A DNA stretch of 33,553 nucleotides, from assembly GCA_035720425.1 (NCBI GenBank), contig DASTOB010000010.1:1-33553 (forward strand), written 5' to 3'. The stretch comes from DASTOB01 sp035720425 (GTDB lineage: Bacteria > Chloroflexota > Limnocylindria > Limnocylindrales > CSP1-4). This document shows, piece by piece, positions 25,135-32,436 of the stretch. The translations under genes and the position numbers were made by a program. Each line of letters begins with the position of its first letter. Position 1 is the first letter of the stretch. Below the pieces are notes generated by a model that made no database searches, was not told the origin of the DNA, and worked only from the letters and a program-made list of their open reading frames with translations.

Positions 25135-25422
25135 TCAGCTCCCGTCTTCGGCCGCCCAGAAGGCCTCGTCGGACACGAGGTCGATGCCCCGGTCGGCCAG
25201 CTCGCGCCGAAGCTCGGCGAACAGGCGGCGGCCCTCGGTCAGCCACTCGTCGTCGCGGGTCGCCTCCCAGGGAAGCTTCGCGTCGTCGTACCGCTCGACC
25301 CAGCGCCCGGCGCGCTCGATGAGATCCGGCGACAGGGTCGCGTCATCCAGGGTCACACGCTCCCCGCCCTTGGTCCACAGCAGCGCGCCGCTGTAATCCG
25401 GCCAGAACGTCAGCCGGTCCAT
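25135..25422 (-). CDS. Hypothetical protein (95 aa)
   Basis: A soluble, Trp-rich, acidic protein: MDRLTFWPDYSGALLWTKGG, SPDLIERAGRWVERYDD, and ELADRGIDLVSDEAFWAAED. The composition (six Trp, balanced charges, no Arg-rich run) is gene-like. The sequence recalls small uncharacterised proteins that pair with immunity or toxin-like neighbours in actinobacteria, but I cannot assign a family. It is first in a run toward the membrane protein, DinB and DUF1801 genes (11-bp gap). The start is ATG 25422, without a clear ribosome-binding site. Confidence 0.72.
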   Translation of the reverse strand: MDRLTFWPDYSGALLWTKGGERVTLDDATLSPDLIERAGRWVERYDDAKLPWEATRDDEWLTEGRRLFAELRRELADRGIDLVSDEAFWAAEDGS

Positions 25423-25537
25423 CGAACCCGGCAAGCGGTGACGATCAGAGCGGGCCGCATCCGACAGCGCATGGCGCCACGCTACTCTCAACCGACCGCA
25501 CACGATCCGTCGTCGCCGGCCAGGCATTTGGGTCCGA

Positions 25538-25543
25538 TAGGCT
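25538..25543 (+). promoter_or_regulatory. Putative -10 element (TAGGCT) for the methyltransferase gene
   Basis: TAGGCT ends 9 nt before the ATG at 25553, matching the placement of the same hexamer before two minus-strand genes in this window. Confidence 0.38.
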
Positions 25544-25552
25544 ACGCAGCGG

Positions 25553-26248
25553 ATGACGCGCCGTTCTGCCGCCGATCCTGCGCGAGGCCCGCTCCCGCTG
25601 TCGCGACGGCGCGCCCTCGTCGCACGGTACACGCGGCTCCAGCCAGTGCGCGACGTCCCGACCGTGCGCCTCCACCTCGCCGACGAACTCGATCGCGTGT
25701 GGCGGGCGACCGCGGACGCGCTCGGCGCGGCGGAGGTGCCGATCCCCTTCTGGGCGTTCGCCTGGGCGGGCGGGATCGCGATCGCGCGCTACCTCGGCGA
25801 GCACCCCGAGGAGGTCGCCGACCGTTCCGTGCTCGACCTCGCGACGGGGTCGGGCCTGTGTGCGATCGCGGCGCTGCGGGCCGGGGCAGCGAGCGCGGTG
25901 GGCGCCGACGTCGATCCGTTCGCGGAAGCCGCGGTCGGGCTCAACGCGCGGGCGAACGGGGTCCGGATCGGATATGTCGGGCGCGACGTGCTCGACGAGG
26001 AGCCGCCGGCGGCCGACGTGATCCTCGCCGGCGACACGGCGTACGAGGGTCCGTTCGCCGAGCGCGTCTTTCCGTGGCTTGCTCGGGCCGCCGCCCGCGG
26101 GACGCGCGTCCTCGTCGGCGACCCGGGCCGCCGCTACCTCCCGGCGACGGGCCTCTCGGCGCTCGCCTCGTACGAGGTCCACACGACGACGCAGCTCGAG
26201 GATCGCGCGATCGTGACCGCGCGCGTGTTCACGCTTGACTCGCCGTAG
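25553..26248 (+). CDS. Class I SAM-dependent methyltransferase (ETFB-lysine / nicotinamide N-methyltransferase-like)
   Basis: A 231-residue methyltransferase with a Rossmann core: motif I VLDLATGSGLCAIAALRAGA (residues 93-112), the acidic end of strand 2 in GADVDPFA, and motif IV-like PAADVILAGDTAYEGPF. The preceding PIPFWAFAWAGGIAIARYL is typical of the METTL20/ETFB-lysine and nicotinamide-N-methyltransferase-like group, whose bacterial members methylate proteins such as ETF-beta. The substrate here is unknown. The gene is divergent from the 25422 hypothetical gene and convergent with the SnoaL-like gene 63 bp downstream. Confidence 0.9.
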   Translation: MTRRSAADPARGPLPLSRRRALVARYTRLQPVRDVPTVRLHLADELDRVWRATADALGAAEVPIPFWAFAWAGGIAIARYLGEHPEEVADRSVLDLATGSGLCAIAALRAGAASAVGADVDPFAEAAVGLNARANGVRIGYVGRDVLDEEPPAADVILAGDTAYEGPFAERVFPWLARAAARGTRVLVGDPGRRYLPATGLSALASYEVHTTTQLEDRAIVTARVFTLDSP

Positions 26249-26311
26249 TCGGCCTCTCGCGTTCGTGGGCGGGCCGCCCAGCGGGTCGCGCGGGCTCCCT
26301 CGGGCTAGCTG

Positions 26312-26692
26312 CTAACCCGCCGTTCGGATCTTCCAGAACGAGTCCTTCTTGACGACCTTGCCGTCGCGAAGCGTCCACATGTCGCAGCCTCGAACCTCGA
26401 TCCGCTGCCCATCGGTCGTCGTCCCCGACAGGGTCCACTCGGATGCACCGCGGTCGCCGTCGACGAAATGCTCGTCGTCCCGGTATCGGACGTCGGGAAT
26501 CCCGGCGAAGCGGGCGGCGAACGCGTCGCGAACCGCCTCGAGGCCGACGAATCGCTGGCCCCACGGGTCCGGCCCACGCGGACCGTCGAACACGGCGTCG
26601 GCCGCGAAGTGACGGAGGATCCCGTCGAGGTCGTGCTCGTCGAAAGCCGTCGCGATCGCACGGAGCATCCGCTTCGCGTCGTCTCGGTCCAC
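26312..26692 (-). CDS. SnoaL/NTF2-like protein (126 aa)
   Basis: A cone-fold protein with the typical pattern DAKRMLRAIATAFDEHDLDG, ILRHFAADAVFDGPRGPD, FVGLEAVRDAFAARFAGIPD and the final strands SEWTLSGTTTDGQRIEVRG and CDMWTLRDGKVVKKDSFWKI. Such proteins can be small isomerases or hydrolases, or ligand binders; no specific chemistry can be read. The frame is open to 26887, but AAGGAGGAGG lies about 6 nt before the GTG at 26692 and decides that start. It is divergent from the LLM oxidoreductase gene. Confidence 0.88.
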   Translation of the reverse strand: MDRDDAKRMLRAIATAFDEHDLDGILRHFAADAVFDGPRGPDPWGQRFVGLEAVRDAFAARFAGIPDVRYRDDEHFVDGDRGASEWTLSGTTTDGQRIEVRGCDMWTLRDGKVVKKDSFWKIRTAG

Positions 26693-26809
26693 GGCGGTCC
26701 TCCTCCTTGTCCGGGCGACGGCGACGCGAGCCTCGCGGTCGGCCCGGCGCGCCGCGCTGCCAATCATCGCAGCCCCGGCGGGTGCGGCTCTTGGCACGGC
26801 TGCGCTCGA

Positions 26810-26815
26810 TAGACT
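26810..26815 (+). promoter_or_regulatory. Possible -10 element (TAGACT) for the LLM oxidoreductase gene
   Basis: TAGACT lies 43 nt before the ATG at 26859. A transcript from here would include a GGAGG ribosome-binding site 8 nt before that ATG, so unlike several neighbours this gene seems to have a normal leader. Confidence 0.3.
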
Positions 26816-26858
26816 GGCGCCGTCATGCCGCGCGCGAACGGCACCGCGGAGGTCCCCG

Positions 26859-27761
26859 ATGGCAGACGGTCTTCGGTTCGGCATCATGCCGGCGCCACTG
26901 ACGGCGCCGTACGAGGCCGTGCTCGCCCGATCGCGTCGCGCCGTCGAGCTCGGGTTCGATGGCCTCTGGCTGGCCGACGAGACCCCGATGGCCTACCCCG
27001 GCGAGATCTCGATGGACGCCTGGCTGCTCATGGCCGCCCTTGCTCGGGACGTTCCCGGGCCGACCCTCGGGTCCCTCGTCACGGCCGCCATCTACAGGCA
27101 CCCGTTGCTCAATGCGATGAACGTCTCGACGCTGGACCACCTGTCGGGCGGGCGGGCGATCCTGGGCATGGGGGCGGGCGGCGTGCCGGCCGACCTCGAC
27201 GGCTTCGGCGCCGGCGGAACGCCCGGCCGTGAGCTCGTCGAGCGGCTCGACGAGCAGCTCGATTCGATCGACCGACTCCTCCGCGGCGAGACGGTCACCC
27301 GTGAGTCGGGCTACTACCCGATGCGCAACGCGTGGGTCGAGCGGCCGGTCCAGGCGCCGCGACCGGCGATCCTCGTCGCCGCGCAGGGTCCGCGCGCCAT
27401 CCGCGTCGCCGCCCGGCGGGCCGACATCTGGAACACGCTCGGCGGACAGCCGATCGAGGGCGATGCCCTCGATCTCGACGGCGCGATCGGCGAGACGCGC
27501 CGCCAGCTCGAGCTGCTCGAGGCCGCGTGCGGCGAGGTCGGCCGCGACCCAGCCACGATCCGGCGCTCCGTCTTCACGTTCCGCGTCGGCATCTACCGCT
27601 CGATCGATGCCTTCGACGAGTGGGTGGGCCGCATGCTCGAGCTGGGGCTCCGCGAGTTCGTGATCATCCACCCCGGCGACGACCGTGCCGCCGAGGCAAT
27701 CCTCGAACGCTTTGCGACCGACTCCATGCCACGGCTCCGCGCCGCCGCCGGAGTCGGCTGA
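26859..27761 (+). CDS. LLM-class flavin/F420-dependent oxidoreductase
   Basis: A 300-residue luciferase-like monooxygenase-fold enzyme: ELGFDGLWLADETPM, the hallmark LDHLSGGRAILGMGAGG (about 93-109), ERLDEQLDSIDRLLRGE, and RPAILVAAQGPRAIRVAARR with ADIWNT. Members use FMN or coenzyme F420 and act on varied substrates; the cofactor cannot be settled from sequence, although the RLRFGIMPAP-type N-terminus and short length fit the F420 group. The ATG at 26859 has GGAGG 8 nt upstream. An overlapping frame starting at 26825 is a shadow. Confidence 0.92.
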   Translation: MADGLRFGIMPAPLTAPYEAVLARSRRAVELGFDGLWLADETPMAYPGEISMDAWLLMAALARDVPGPTLGSLVTAAIYRHPLLNAMNVSTLDHLSGGRAILGMGAGGVPADLDGFGAGGTPGRELVERLDEQLDSIDRLLRGETVTRESGYYPMRNAWVERPVQAPRPAILVAAQGPRAIRVAARRADIWNTLGGQPIEGDALDLDGAIGETRRQLELLEAACGEVGRDPATIRRSVFTFRVGIYRSIDAFDEWVGRMLELGLREFVIIHPGDDRAAEAILERFATDSMPRLRAAAGVG

Positions 27762-27783
27762 CCGGAGACGACGTCGACTCCGG
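27762..27783. terminator. Hairpin between convergent LLM and anti-sigma genes
   Basis: CCGGAG (27762-27767) and CTCCGG (27778-27783) form a 6-bp stem around a 10-nt loop that is itself nearly palindromic. It begins one base after the LLM stop codon. No T-run follows, so it may only help end or protect transcripts. Confidence 0.3.
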
Positions 27784-27833
27784 CGCCCGCCGTCCGGACC
27801 GCTAGGCGCGACCGGACCACCGCAGCGAGCTGT

Positions 27834-28547
27834 CTAGGGCCAGGGCCCCCACAGTCGGAACCATGGCTTCCCATTCGCGTCCGAACCGGTGCCCGCGAAG
27901 AGGTAGCACTGCCTTGCGTGTGCGGTGTACGCCGCGGCCTGATCGATCGGGACGCTTCCGGTGCCGTAGAGCAGCTCCGGCCCATCGTGGATGTCGTAGT
28001 TCGTGACGCCGTGCGCCGCGAGGACCGAGGACAGGGCGCTGCGCGCCTCGATCCGGGTAAGGCAACGCTCGAACGTCTCGACACGCAGCGCGGCGAGCGC
28101 ATCGGACAGCTCTCGACCCGCAACACCGAGCAGGATGACCTCGTGGGTAGGGGGGATCACCAATGGGGCGGTGCACCCTGTGCCCTGACCGACGCCCGGC
28201 CGGGCGACGACCGCCCAGTCCGCCTTGCCGAGGTCGTCGAGCGCCGAGCGGGTGGCTGCCTTCGCCGCCTCCGGCGACATGCAGTCGACACCGGACCAAG
28301 CGCGGGCCAGCGCGGCCTCGAGCTCCGGCTCCGGGTTGTCGGGGTAGATGACCCTGCCCGCGCCCACCGCGCCGGCACCGATCAGCAATATGGCGGCCGC
28401 GAGCGCGGGCACGACCCGCCGGAAGCGACCTCGCTGTCGAGCCCCCGCCGCACGGGCCGCCGCGGGATCCCATGCCGCCGGCTCTGGGATCGCGCCGTCG
28501 AGGTGTTCGAGCCTGATCCTGAGTCGTGTGTCGAAGTCAGTCATCAT
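27834..28547 (-). CDS. Membrane-anchored anti-sigma-like protein
   Basis: A 237-residue protein with a short cytoplasmic N-terminus (DFDTRLRIRLEHLDGAIPEP), one membrane helix (VVPALAAAILLIGAGAVGAG, about 44-65) and an outside domain with four cysteines (VDCMSP, TGCTAP, ERCLTR, RQCYLF). It overlaps the sigma-factor gene by 11 bp, which together with topology suggests that it restrains that sigma factor. The N-terminus lacks the zinc-binding HxxxCxxC of ZAS anti-sigma factors, so the inhibitory mode would be different. The start may be either ATG 28547 or 28544. The ectodomain could sense an envelope signal; that is inference. Confidence 0.72.
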   Translation of the reverse strand: MMTDFDTRLRIRLEHLDGAIPEPAAWDPAAARAAGARQRGRFRRVVPALAAAILLIGAGAVGAGRVIYPDNPEPELEAALARAWSGVDCMSPEAAKAATRSALDDLGKADWAVVARPGVGQGTGCTAPLVIPPTHEVILLGVAGRELSDALAALRVETFERCLTRIEARSALSSVLAAHGVTNYDIHDGPELLYGTGSVPIDQAAAYTAHARQCYLFAGTGSDANGKPWFRLWGPWP

Positions 28548-29049
28548 CGGGTTCTCCCAGGAGCACCCTAAGGCGCGCCTTCGTCCGCGATAGCCAGCTC
28601 GAGACCGTGCCCGCCCGGACTCCAAGGATCCGGCCGACCTCATCGTGCGTATACCCATCGAGCGTGCTCAAGAGGAGGGCCGCGCGGTGTTGCGGTTCGA
28701 GCTGGCCGAGGGCGAGCCAGAGGTCCGGCTCGGAGGCCATCGCCCATGTGGGTTCCGATGACTCAACGATCCGGCGTTTGCGACGCCGCAGCTCGTTGAA
28801 CGCGAGCCGCAGCCCGATCGTGTAGAACCACGCCCGGACGTCGCGGCCATCGAAGCGACCTCGCCGTTCGAGCGCCCGCACGACGGTGGCCTGCGCGACA
28901 TCCTCGGCTTCGGCCGCGTCCCGGAGGACGAGCGTCAGCCTTCGAACGAGCGCGGGATATCCCGCCAGCAGCTCGCCTTCGAAGCCGATGGCACCGGCTT
29001 CGGAGCGGTCGTCGGTTCGAGCGGTGCGAGTCGTTGGCGCCAGCTCCAC
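28537..29049 (-). CDS. ECF-type RNA polymerase sigma factor
   Basis: A 170-residue sigma-70 family protein with only regions 2 and 4. Region 2 spans about 31-95 (YPALVRRLTLVLRDAAEAED, VAQATVVRALERRGRFDGRD, VRAWFYTIGLRLAFNELRRR). Region 4 spans about 112-163 (LEPQHRAALLLSTLDGYTHD, EVGRILGVRAGTVSSWLSRT). Region 3 is absent, as expected for ECF factors. The start is GTG at 29049, supported by GGAGG 7 nt upstream. The gene overlaps the membrane anti-sigma-like gene and so forms a sigma/anti-sigma pair. Its own promoter lies in the gene-poor stretch upstream; no clear self-type ECF box was identified. Confidence 0.93.
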   Translation of the reverse strand: MELAPTTRTARTDDRSEAGAIGFEGELLAGYPALVRRLTLVLRDAAEAEDVAQATVVRALERRGRFDGRDVRAWFYTIGLRLAFNELRRRKRRIVESSEPTWAMASEPDLWLALGQLEPQHRAALLLSTLDGYTHDEVGRILGVRAGTVSSWLSRTKARLRVLLGEPDDD

Positions 29050-29516
29050 GGGCCTTCCTCCACCCGGTACAACACGCGACCGTCGCGAATCCTTGCGCAG
29101 TGGTCTGCCTCCTAGCGCACGGCAGCCCCACGGGTCGACGAGGTGAACTGGCCTGCCGTCGTCGGCGGCGACGAAATTCTGCGCATCGGCTGCGTGGCCC
29201 GGCCGATGGAGTCGCGGCGTCGCTCAGCGTCGGTGAACGTCTCCCGGTGTCGATGAGGAACGGGATCATGGGCACAAGTCATCGCCTCTCGCCGACGCCC
29301 CGACCTCAATGACGGATCCCACCAGGGCGAGCTCGATCTGGGCTGGACGCCCCCACCGATCACGACGCGTGCGATCACGCCAGCTCCAGCCGGGCCGATT
29401 GGTAGCGTCCCGAGAGTTCGAACCTCCGTTCGTTGGCGCTTCGATCTGCCCCGCGGCGATAGTGAGCGTGCGCGGATGTCGCCGGACGGCCATCCATGGG
29501 TTTGCGGCGTCCAAGG
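29050..29516. other. 467-bp stretch without a convincing gene
   Basis: Short open frames exist on both strands but their products are Arg/Ser/Pro-rich and lack gene-like composition. One plus-strand segment near 29136-29228 reads VDEVNWPAVVGGDEILRIGC without a start codon, possibly a gene remnant. The stretch presumably carries the sigma operon promoter. A TTCGAAC sequence at 29418-29424 is not part of a tRNA. Confidence 0.5.
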
Positions 29517-30104
29517 CTAGGACGTGGCGTTGTCCCGGAGAGGCCTTCGCAAGCCGCGAAACAGGATGGCGAACGCGGCAGCCAGCCATGGGGCGAGCCA
29601 CGTCCAAGGCATCGCGAGGGCGGTCCGCGCCGCGCTATCCGGCGCAGTACTGGTGTCGGGCAACCCGGCGGCAAGCAGCGCAGCGCGGGCGTCGGATTGG
29701 TTGACGCGGAAGAAGAAGTCCTGCTTCTTGGGACCATACTCGGGGTTGAGAACGTCTCGGACGATGTAGCCGTATTGGCCAACTTGGATCCCGTCGCAGA
29801 CATGTCCCGCCTGAGCGCGGGACAGCCTCTGGACCGCCGGGCCGCGGATGACGCGCTCAATGTCGATGGTCAGATCGACCCAGAAATAGTTGGCAATGTC
29901 CGCCCCCGTGATGCGTCCGGCGTAGATCGCGCCATCCGATAGGGACAGGGCGTCCTCGAAATCGAGCGTTACACCAGTGCAGGCGCTGACCGTAGCCGGC
30001 CGCACCGCGGTCAGTCCAAGTCCGACGACCACAAGAACCAACGCCGCGCCGACCGTTCGCACGGCCGCATCTTGCGGTCGCCGTCCGCGGAGGGTCAACG
30101 TCAC
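29517..30104 (-). CDS. Exported protein with N- and C-terminal membrane segments (195 aa)
   Basis: The N-terminus has a signal-like helix (VGAALVLVVVGLGLTAVRPA) ending near SAC, and the outside part follows (DFEDALSLSDGAIYAGRITG, FWVDLTIDIERVIRGP, AGHVCDGIQVGQYGYIVRDV). A C-terminal helix (WTWLAPWLAAAFAILF) and a basic tail close the protein, making it a single-pass surface protein. The SAC-x-DAIYAGRI arrangement with a later Cys resembles secreted TIMP/netrin-like proteins of bacteria, only weakly. The start GTG at 30104 has AAGG 10-13 nt upstream. Composition is less GC-biased than in neighbours. No function is assigned. Confidence 0.75.
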   Translation of the reverse strand: MTLTLRGRRPQDAAVRTVGAALVLVVVGLGLTAVRPATVSACTGVTLDFEDALSLSDGAIYAGRITGADIANYFWVDLTIDIERVIRGPAVQRLSRAQAGHVCDGIQVGQYGYIVRDVLNPEYGPKKQDFFFRVNQSDARAALLAAGLPDTSTAPDSAARTALAMPWTWLAPWLAAAFAILFRGLRRPLRDNATS

Positions 30105-30141
30105 GTCAGCACACCTTCGCCTCGCTCATCGTCTGCGAATG

Positions 30142-30480
30142 TCACCCTATAACGAACAGTCGGAAGTCCATCGCCGTCGCGGGCCAGGGTTCGTCGTATG
30201 TATACCCTTCGAGCACGCTGATGGCGCCGTCGGTGACGAAGGGGACGAAGCCCGCGCCGTGGCGAAGCCCTCCGATCTCCGCCCCGATCCCGGTGATCGG
30301 CCCGGCATTGACCGACGGGTCGAGCCGCGGCGTATCAAGTGGGATCGTCAGATGGGTGAAGAACCCGACGCCTGTGAGCTCGCGCGAGCTCACGCGCACT
30401 CTCTCAGCCTGGAGCCGGAGGATTGCTCGCGCGCCGTCTGCGCCAGCGAGGACCTCGCGCTCGAGTGGCAGCAGTTCCAT
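30142..30480 (-). CDS. Conserved-looking hypothetical protein (112 aa)
   Basis: A soluble protein with LRLQAERVRVSSRELTGVGF, FTHLTIPLDTPRLDP, ITGIGAEIGGLRHGAGFVPF and VLEGYTYDEPWP. The alternating hydrophobic pattern suggests a mainly beta fold. No signal peptide, membrane segment or metal site is seen and I recognise no family. The gene-like composition, the TATCGT hexamer 7 nt before the ATG and the small gaps to hisS (41 bp) and to the exported-protein gene (37 bp) support it. An independent leaderless transcript is likely. Confidence 0.75.
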   Translation of the reverse strand: MELLPLEREVLAGADGARAILRLQAERVRVSSRELTGVGFFTHLTIPLDTPRLDPSVNAGPITGIGAEIGGLRHGAGFVPFVTDGAISVLEGYTYDEPWPATAMDFRLFVIG

Positions 30481-30487
30481 CCGCGCG

Positions 30488-30493
30488 ACGATA
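30488..30493 (-). promoter_or_regulatory. Putative -10 element (TATCGT) for the 112-aa gene
   Basis: TATCGT on the minus strand ends 7 nt before the ATG at 30480, inside the 41-bp gap after hisS. Confidence 0.38.
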
Positions 30494-30521
30494 CATCCAC
30501 GTCGGGTCGCTCAGCGTGATC

Positions 30522-31862
30522 TCACTCCGCAGTCTGCTCCCCGACCCCATGGCGATGCGAGCCGTGGGCGCGGGTCAGCTCGCGGGCGAGGTCGGCGAGC
30601 GGGACGACCTTCTGCGTGCCGGCCTGGAGATCCTTGACCTGGACGTGGCCGTCGGCCAGCTCGTCGCCGACGATGACGGCGAAGTGGGCGCCGTCGCGCG
30701 ACGCGGCCTCGAGCTGGCGGCCGAGCTTGCGGGGTGTGAGCTCGGCCCGGGCCGCCAGGCCCGCACCGCGCAGGGAGGTCGCGATCCGCAGTCGGTCGGC
30801 CGTCGCGTCGGGGTCGGCCCCGACCACGACCGCCACGGGCGCGGGTTCATCGGCCGCACCTGCCCCGCCCGCTCCGCCTGATTCCGCGCCCGCGGCCGCC
30901 TGCTCCTCGAGCGCGAGCACGACCCGATCGAGCCCGATGCCGAAGCCGATCCCCGGCGTCGGTTTCCCGCCGAGCAGCTCCACAAGCCCGTCGTACCGAC
31001 CGCCGCCGCCGAGCGCCTGCTGCTGGCCCTCGCGACCGGGCAGGTAGAACTCGAACGCGGTCCGCGTGTAGTAGTCGAGCCCGCGCACGAGCGACGGCTC
31101 GAGGCGGACGGGCACGTCGAGCGCGGCGAGGTGCACCTGGACGGCCGAAAAGTGCGCCGCGCACGCCTCGCACAATTGATCCGTGATCCGCGGCGCCGCG
31201 GCGTTGACGGCAGCCATCGCCGGGTCCTTCGAGTCGAGCAGGCGGAGCGGGTTCCGATCGAGCCGTGCGCGCTCGATCGCGGGGAGGAGGGACGCCCGAT
31301 CCCGGTAGTAGTCGGTCAGCGCGGCGAGATAGGGCGGCCGACAGACGGGGTCGCCGATCGAGTTGAGCAGGACCTCGACGCCGCGGAGCCCCGCCTCGCG
31401 GTAGAAGCGCAGCCCGAGTTCGACGATCTCGGCGTCGATCGCCGGACCCGGATCCCCGATCGCCTCGACGTCGAACTGCCAGAACTGGCGGAACCGACCG
31501 GCCTGCGGTCGGTCGTAGCGGAACATTGGGCCGGTCGTCGTGAGCTTCACCGGCTGGGGCAGCGTCTGCATCCCGTGCTGGACGTAGGCGCGGACGATGC
31601 CGGCGGTGGGTTCCGGGCGGAGCGCCCACGACTCCGCTTCGTCCGACCGCGGCGCAAGGCGGAAGAGCTCCTTCTCGACGACGTCGGTCACCTCGCCGAT
31701 GCCGCGCTCGAACACGGCGGTCTGCTCGAACAGCGGCGTCTCGATCGGCCGATAGCCATACCGAGCGGTCAGGTCCGCCGCGATCCGCTCGAGGCGCGCA
31801 AAGGCGCGGCGCTCCGGCGGCAGGAGGTCGCGGGTGCCCCGGGGGGCGCGGAAGGTGGGCAT
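30522..31862 (-). CDS. hisS: Histidyl-tRNA synthetase
   Basis: A 446-residue class IIa synthetase. It has motif 1 (ARYGYRPIETPLFEQTAVFE), the LRPEPTAGIVRAY loop (81-93), motif 2 (GPMFRYDRPQAGRFRQF, 111-127), the HisB motif GLDYYTRTAFEF, and motif 3 (GIGFGIGLDRVVLALEE). After an Ala/Gly-rich insert follows the anticodon-binding domain (PVAVVVGADPDATADRLRIA). Length is normal. The motif 2 region has RFRQFWQFD where most bacterial enzymes have RYRQFHQF(G/D). TAGACT lies 8 nt before the ATG at 31862. The relA-hisS gene order is common in many Gram-positive bacteria; here they are separated by a 574-bp repeat-filled spacer. Confidence 0.97.
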   Translation of the reverse strand: MPTFRAPRGTRDLLPPERRAFARLERIAADLTARYGYRPIETPLFEQTAVFERGIGEVTDVVEKELFRLAPRSDEAESWALRPEPTAGIVRAYVQHGMQTLPQPVKLTTTGPMFRYDRPQAGRFRQFWQFDVEAIGDPGPAIDAEIVELGLRFYREAGLRGVEVLLNSIGDPVCRPPYLAALTDYYRDRASLLPAIERARLDRNPLRLLDSKDPAMAAVNAAAPRITDQLCEACAAHFSAVQVHLAALDVPVRLEPSLVRGLDYYTRTAFEFYLPGREGQQQALGGGGRYDGLVELLGGKPTPGIGFGIGLDRVVLALEEQAAAGAESGGAGGAGAADEPAPVAVVVGADPDATADRLRIATSLRGAGLAARAELTPRKLGRQLEAASRDGAHFAVIVGDELADGHVQVKDLQAGTQKVVPLADLARELTRAHGSHRHGVGEQTAE

Positions 31863-31870
31863 CGATCGTC

Positions 31871-31876
31871 AGTCTA
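31871..31876 (-). promoter_or_regulatory. Putative -10 element (TAGACT) for hisS
   Basis: TAGACT on the minus strand ends 8 nt before the hisS ATG, with no Shine-Dalgarno sequence between them. Confidence 0.42.
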
Positions 31877-31983
31877 CGCGGGAGCGTGTGGCGGCACGGC
31901 TCGGCGCGGTGCGGCCCGGCGCGGTGCGGCGGAGCCGGAGCCTGTCCGCCTCACGCGACACGATCCCTGGGCTGGTCGGCCTT

Positions 31984-32160
31984 GATTCGTCGGATGCGCA
32001 CGTGGTGAGCGTTCGTCACGTGACGAATCGGTGATGGCCGACGCGCACCGGGGATCCGTGCGTGCGGGTCGCCCGGTTGGCCCCGCGGATTCGTCGGATG
32101 CGCACCCGGTGAGCGCGGAGCGGCCGGGAGAGGGCCTCTTGTGCATGGGGTGAGCATTCG
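31984..32160. repeat. Inverted copies of the spacer repeat family, with a 16-bp perfect palindrome
   Basis: GATTCGTCGGATGCGCAC followed by GGTGAGCG occurs at 31984-32011 and 32088-32115, and a looser copy (GGGGTGAGCATTCGACGAA) at 32147-32165. These carry TGCGCAC and TGAGCGTTCGTCA in the orientation opposite to the 50-bp array downstream. TTCGTCACGTGACGAA at 32012-32027 is a perfect palindrome. Long-range pairing with the array is possible. Confidence 0.6.
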
Positions 32161-32200
32161 ACGAAACGGAGGCCTGTGGCGCGCACCCGGCGACGCAAAC

Positions 32201-32367
32201 GACGAAACAGCGTCCGATCCCGTTGACGAACGCTCATCCGGTGCGCAAGTGACGAAACAGCGCCCGGTCCCGTTGACGAACGCTCATCCGGTGCGCAAGT
32301 GACGAAACAGCGGCCGAACCCGTTGACGACCGCTCGCCCGGTGAGCAGACGACGAAATGGACCGCGA
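32201..32367. repeat. 50-bp tandem repeat array between relA and hisS
   Basis: Units at 32201-32250, 32251-32300 and 32301-32350 and a decaying fourth from 32351 share GACGAAACAGCG, CCCGTTGACGAACGCTC and CCGGTGCGCAAGT at an exact 50-bp spacing. The first two units are nearly identical; the third and fourth drift. Fifty is not a multiple of three, so the array is not a protein repeat. There are no variable spacers, so it is not CRISPR. It lies 3' of relA and 5' of hisS. Confidence 0.75.
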
Positions 32368-32436
32368 GCCGACGGGCAATGACGCTCGCCGAGAGCGGTG
32401 CGCAAGGTGGCGTTTGGGCCCGAAGCCGGCGACGAC

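Noticed and set aside
26693..26887. Longer N-terminus for the SnoaL-like protein
   Set aside because: The upstream part is Ala/Arg-rich and would cross the divergent gene's promoter, while a strong AGGAGG precedes GTG 26692.
26825..27232. Overlapping plus-strand frame starting before the LLM gene
   Set aside because: Its product is Arg/Pro-rich and lacks domains; the LLM frame has a ribosome-binding site and full family motifs.
29410..29436. TTCGAAC with flanking pairs, like a tRNA T-arm
   Set aside because: Only three pairs form in the stem and no D-arm, anticodon arm or acceptor stem can be built around it.
32201..32400. Direct repeats resembling a CRISPR array
   Set aside because: The repeats abut each other at exactly 50 bp with no unique spacers, and no cas gene is near.
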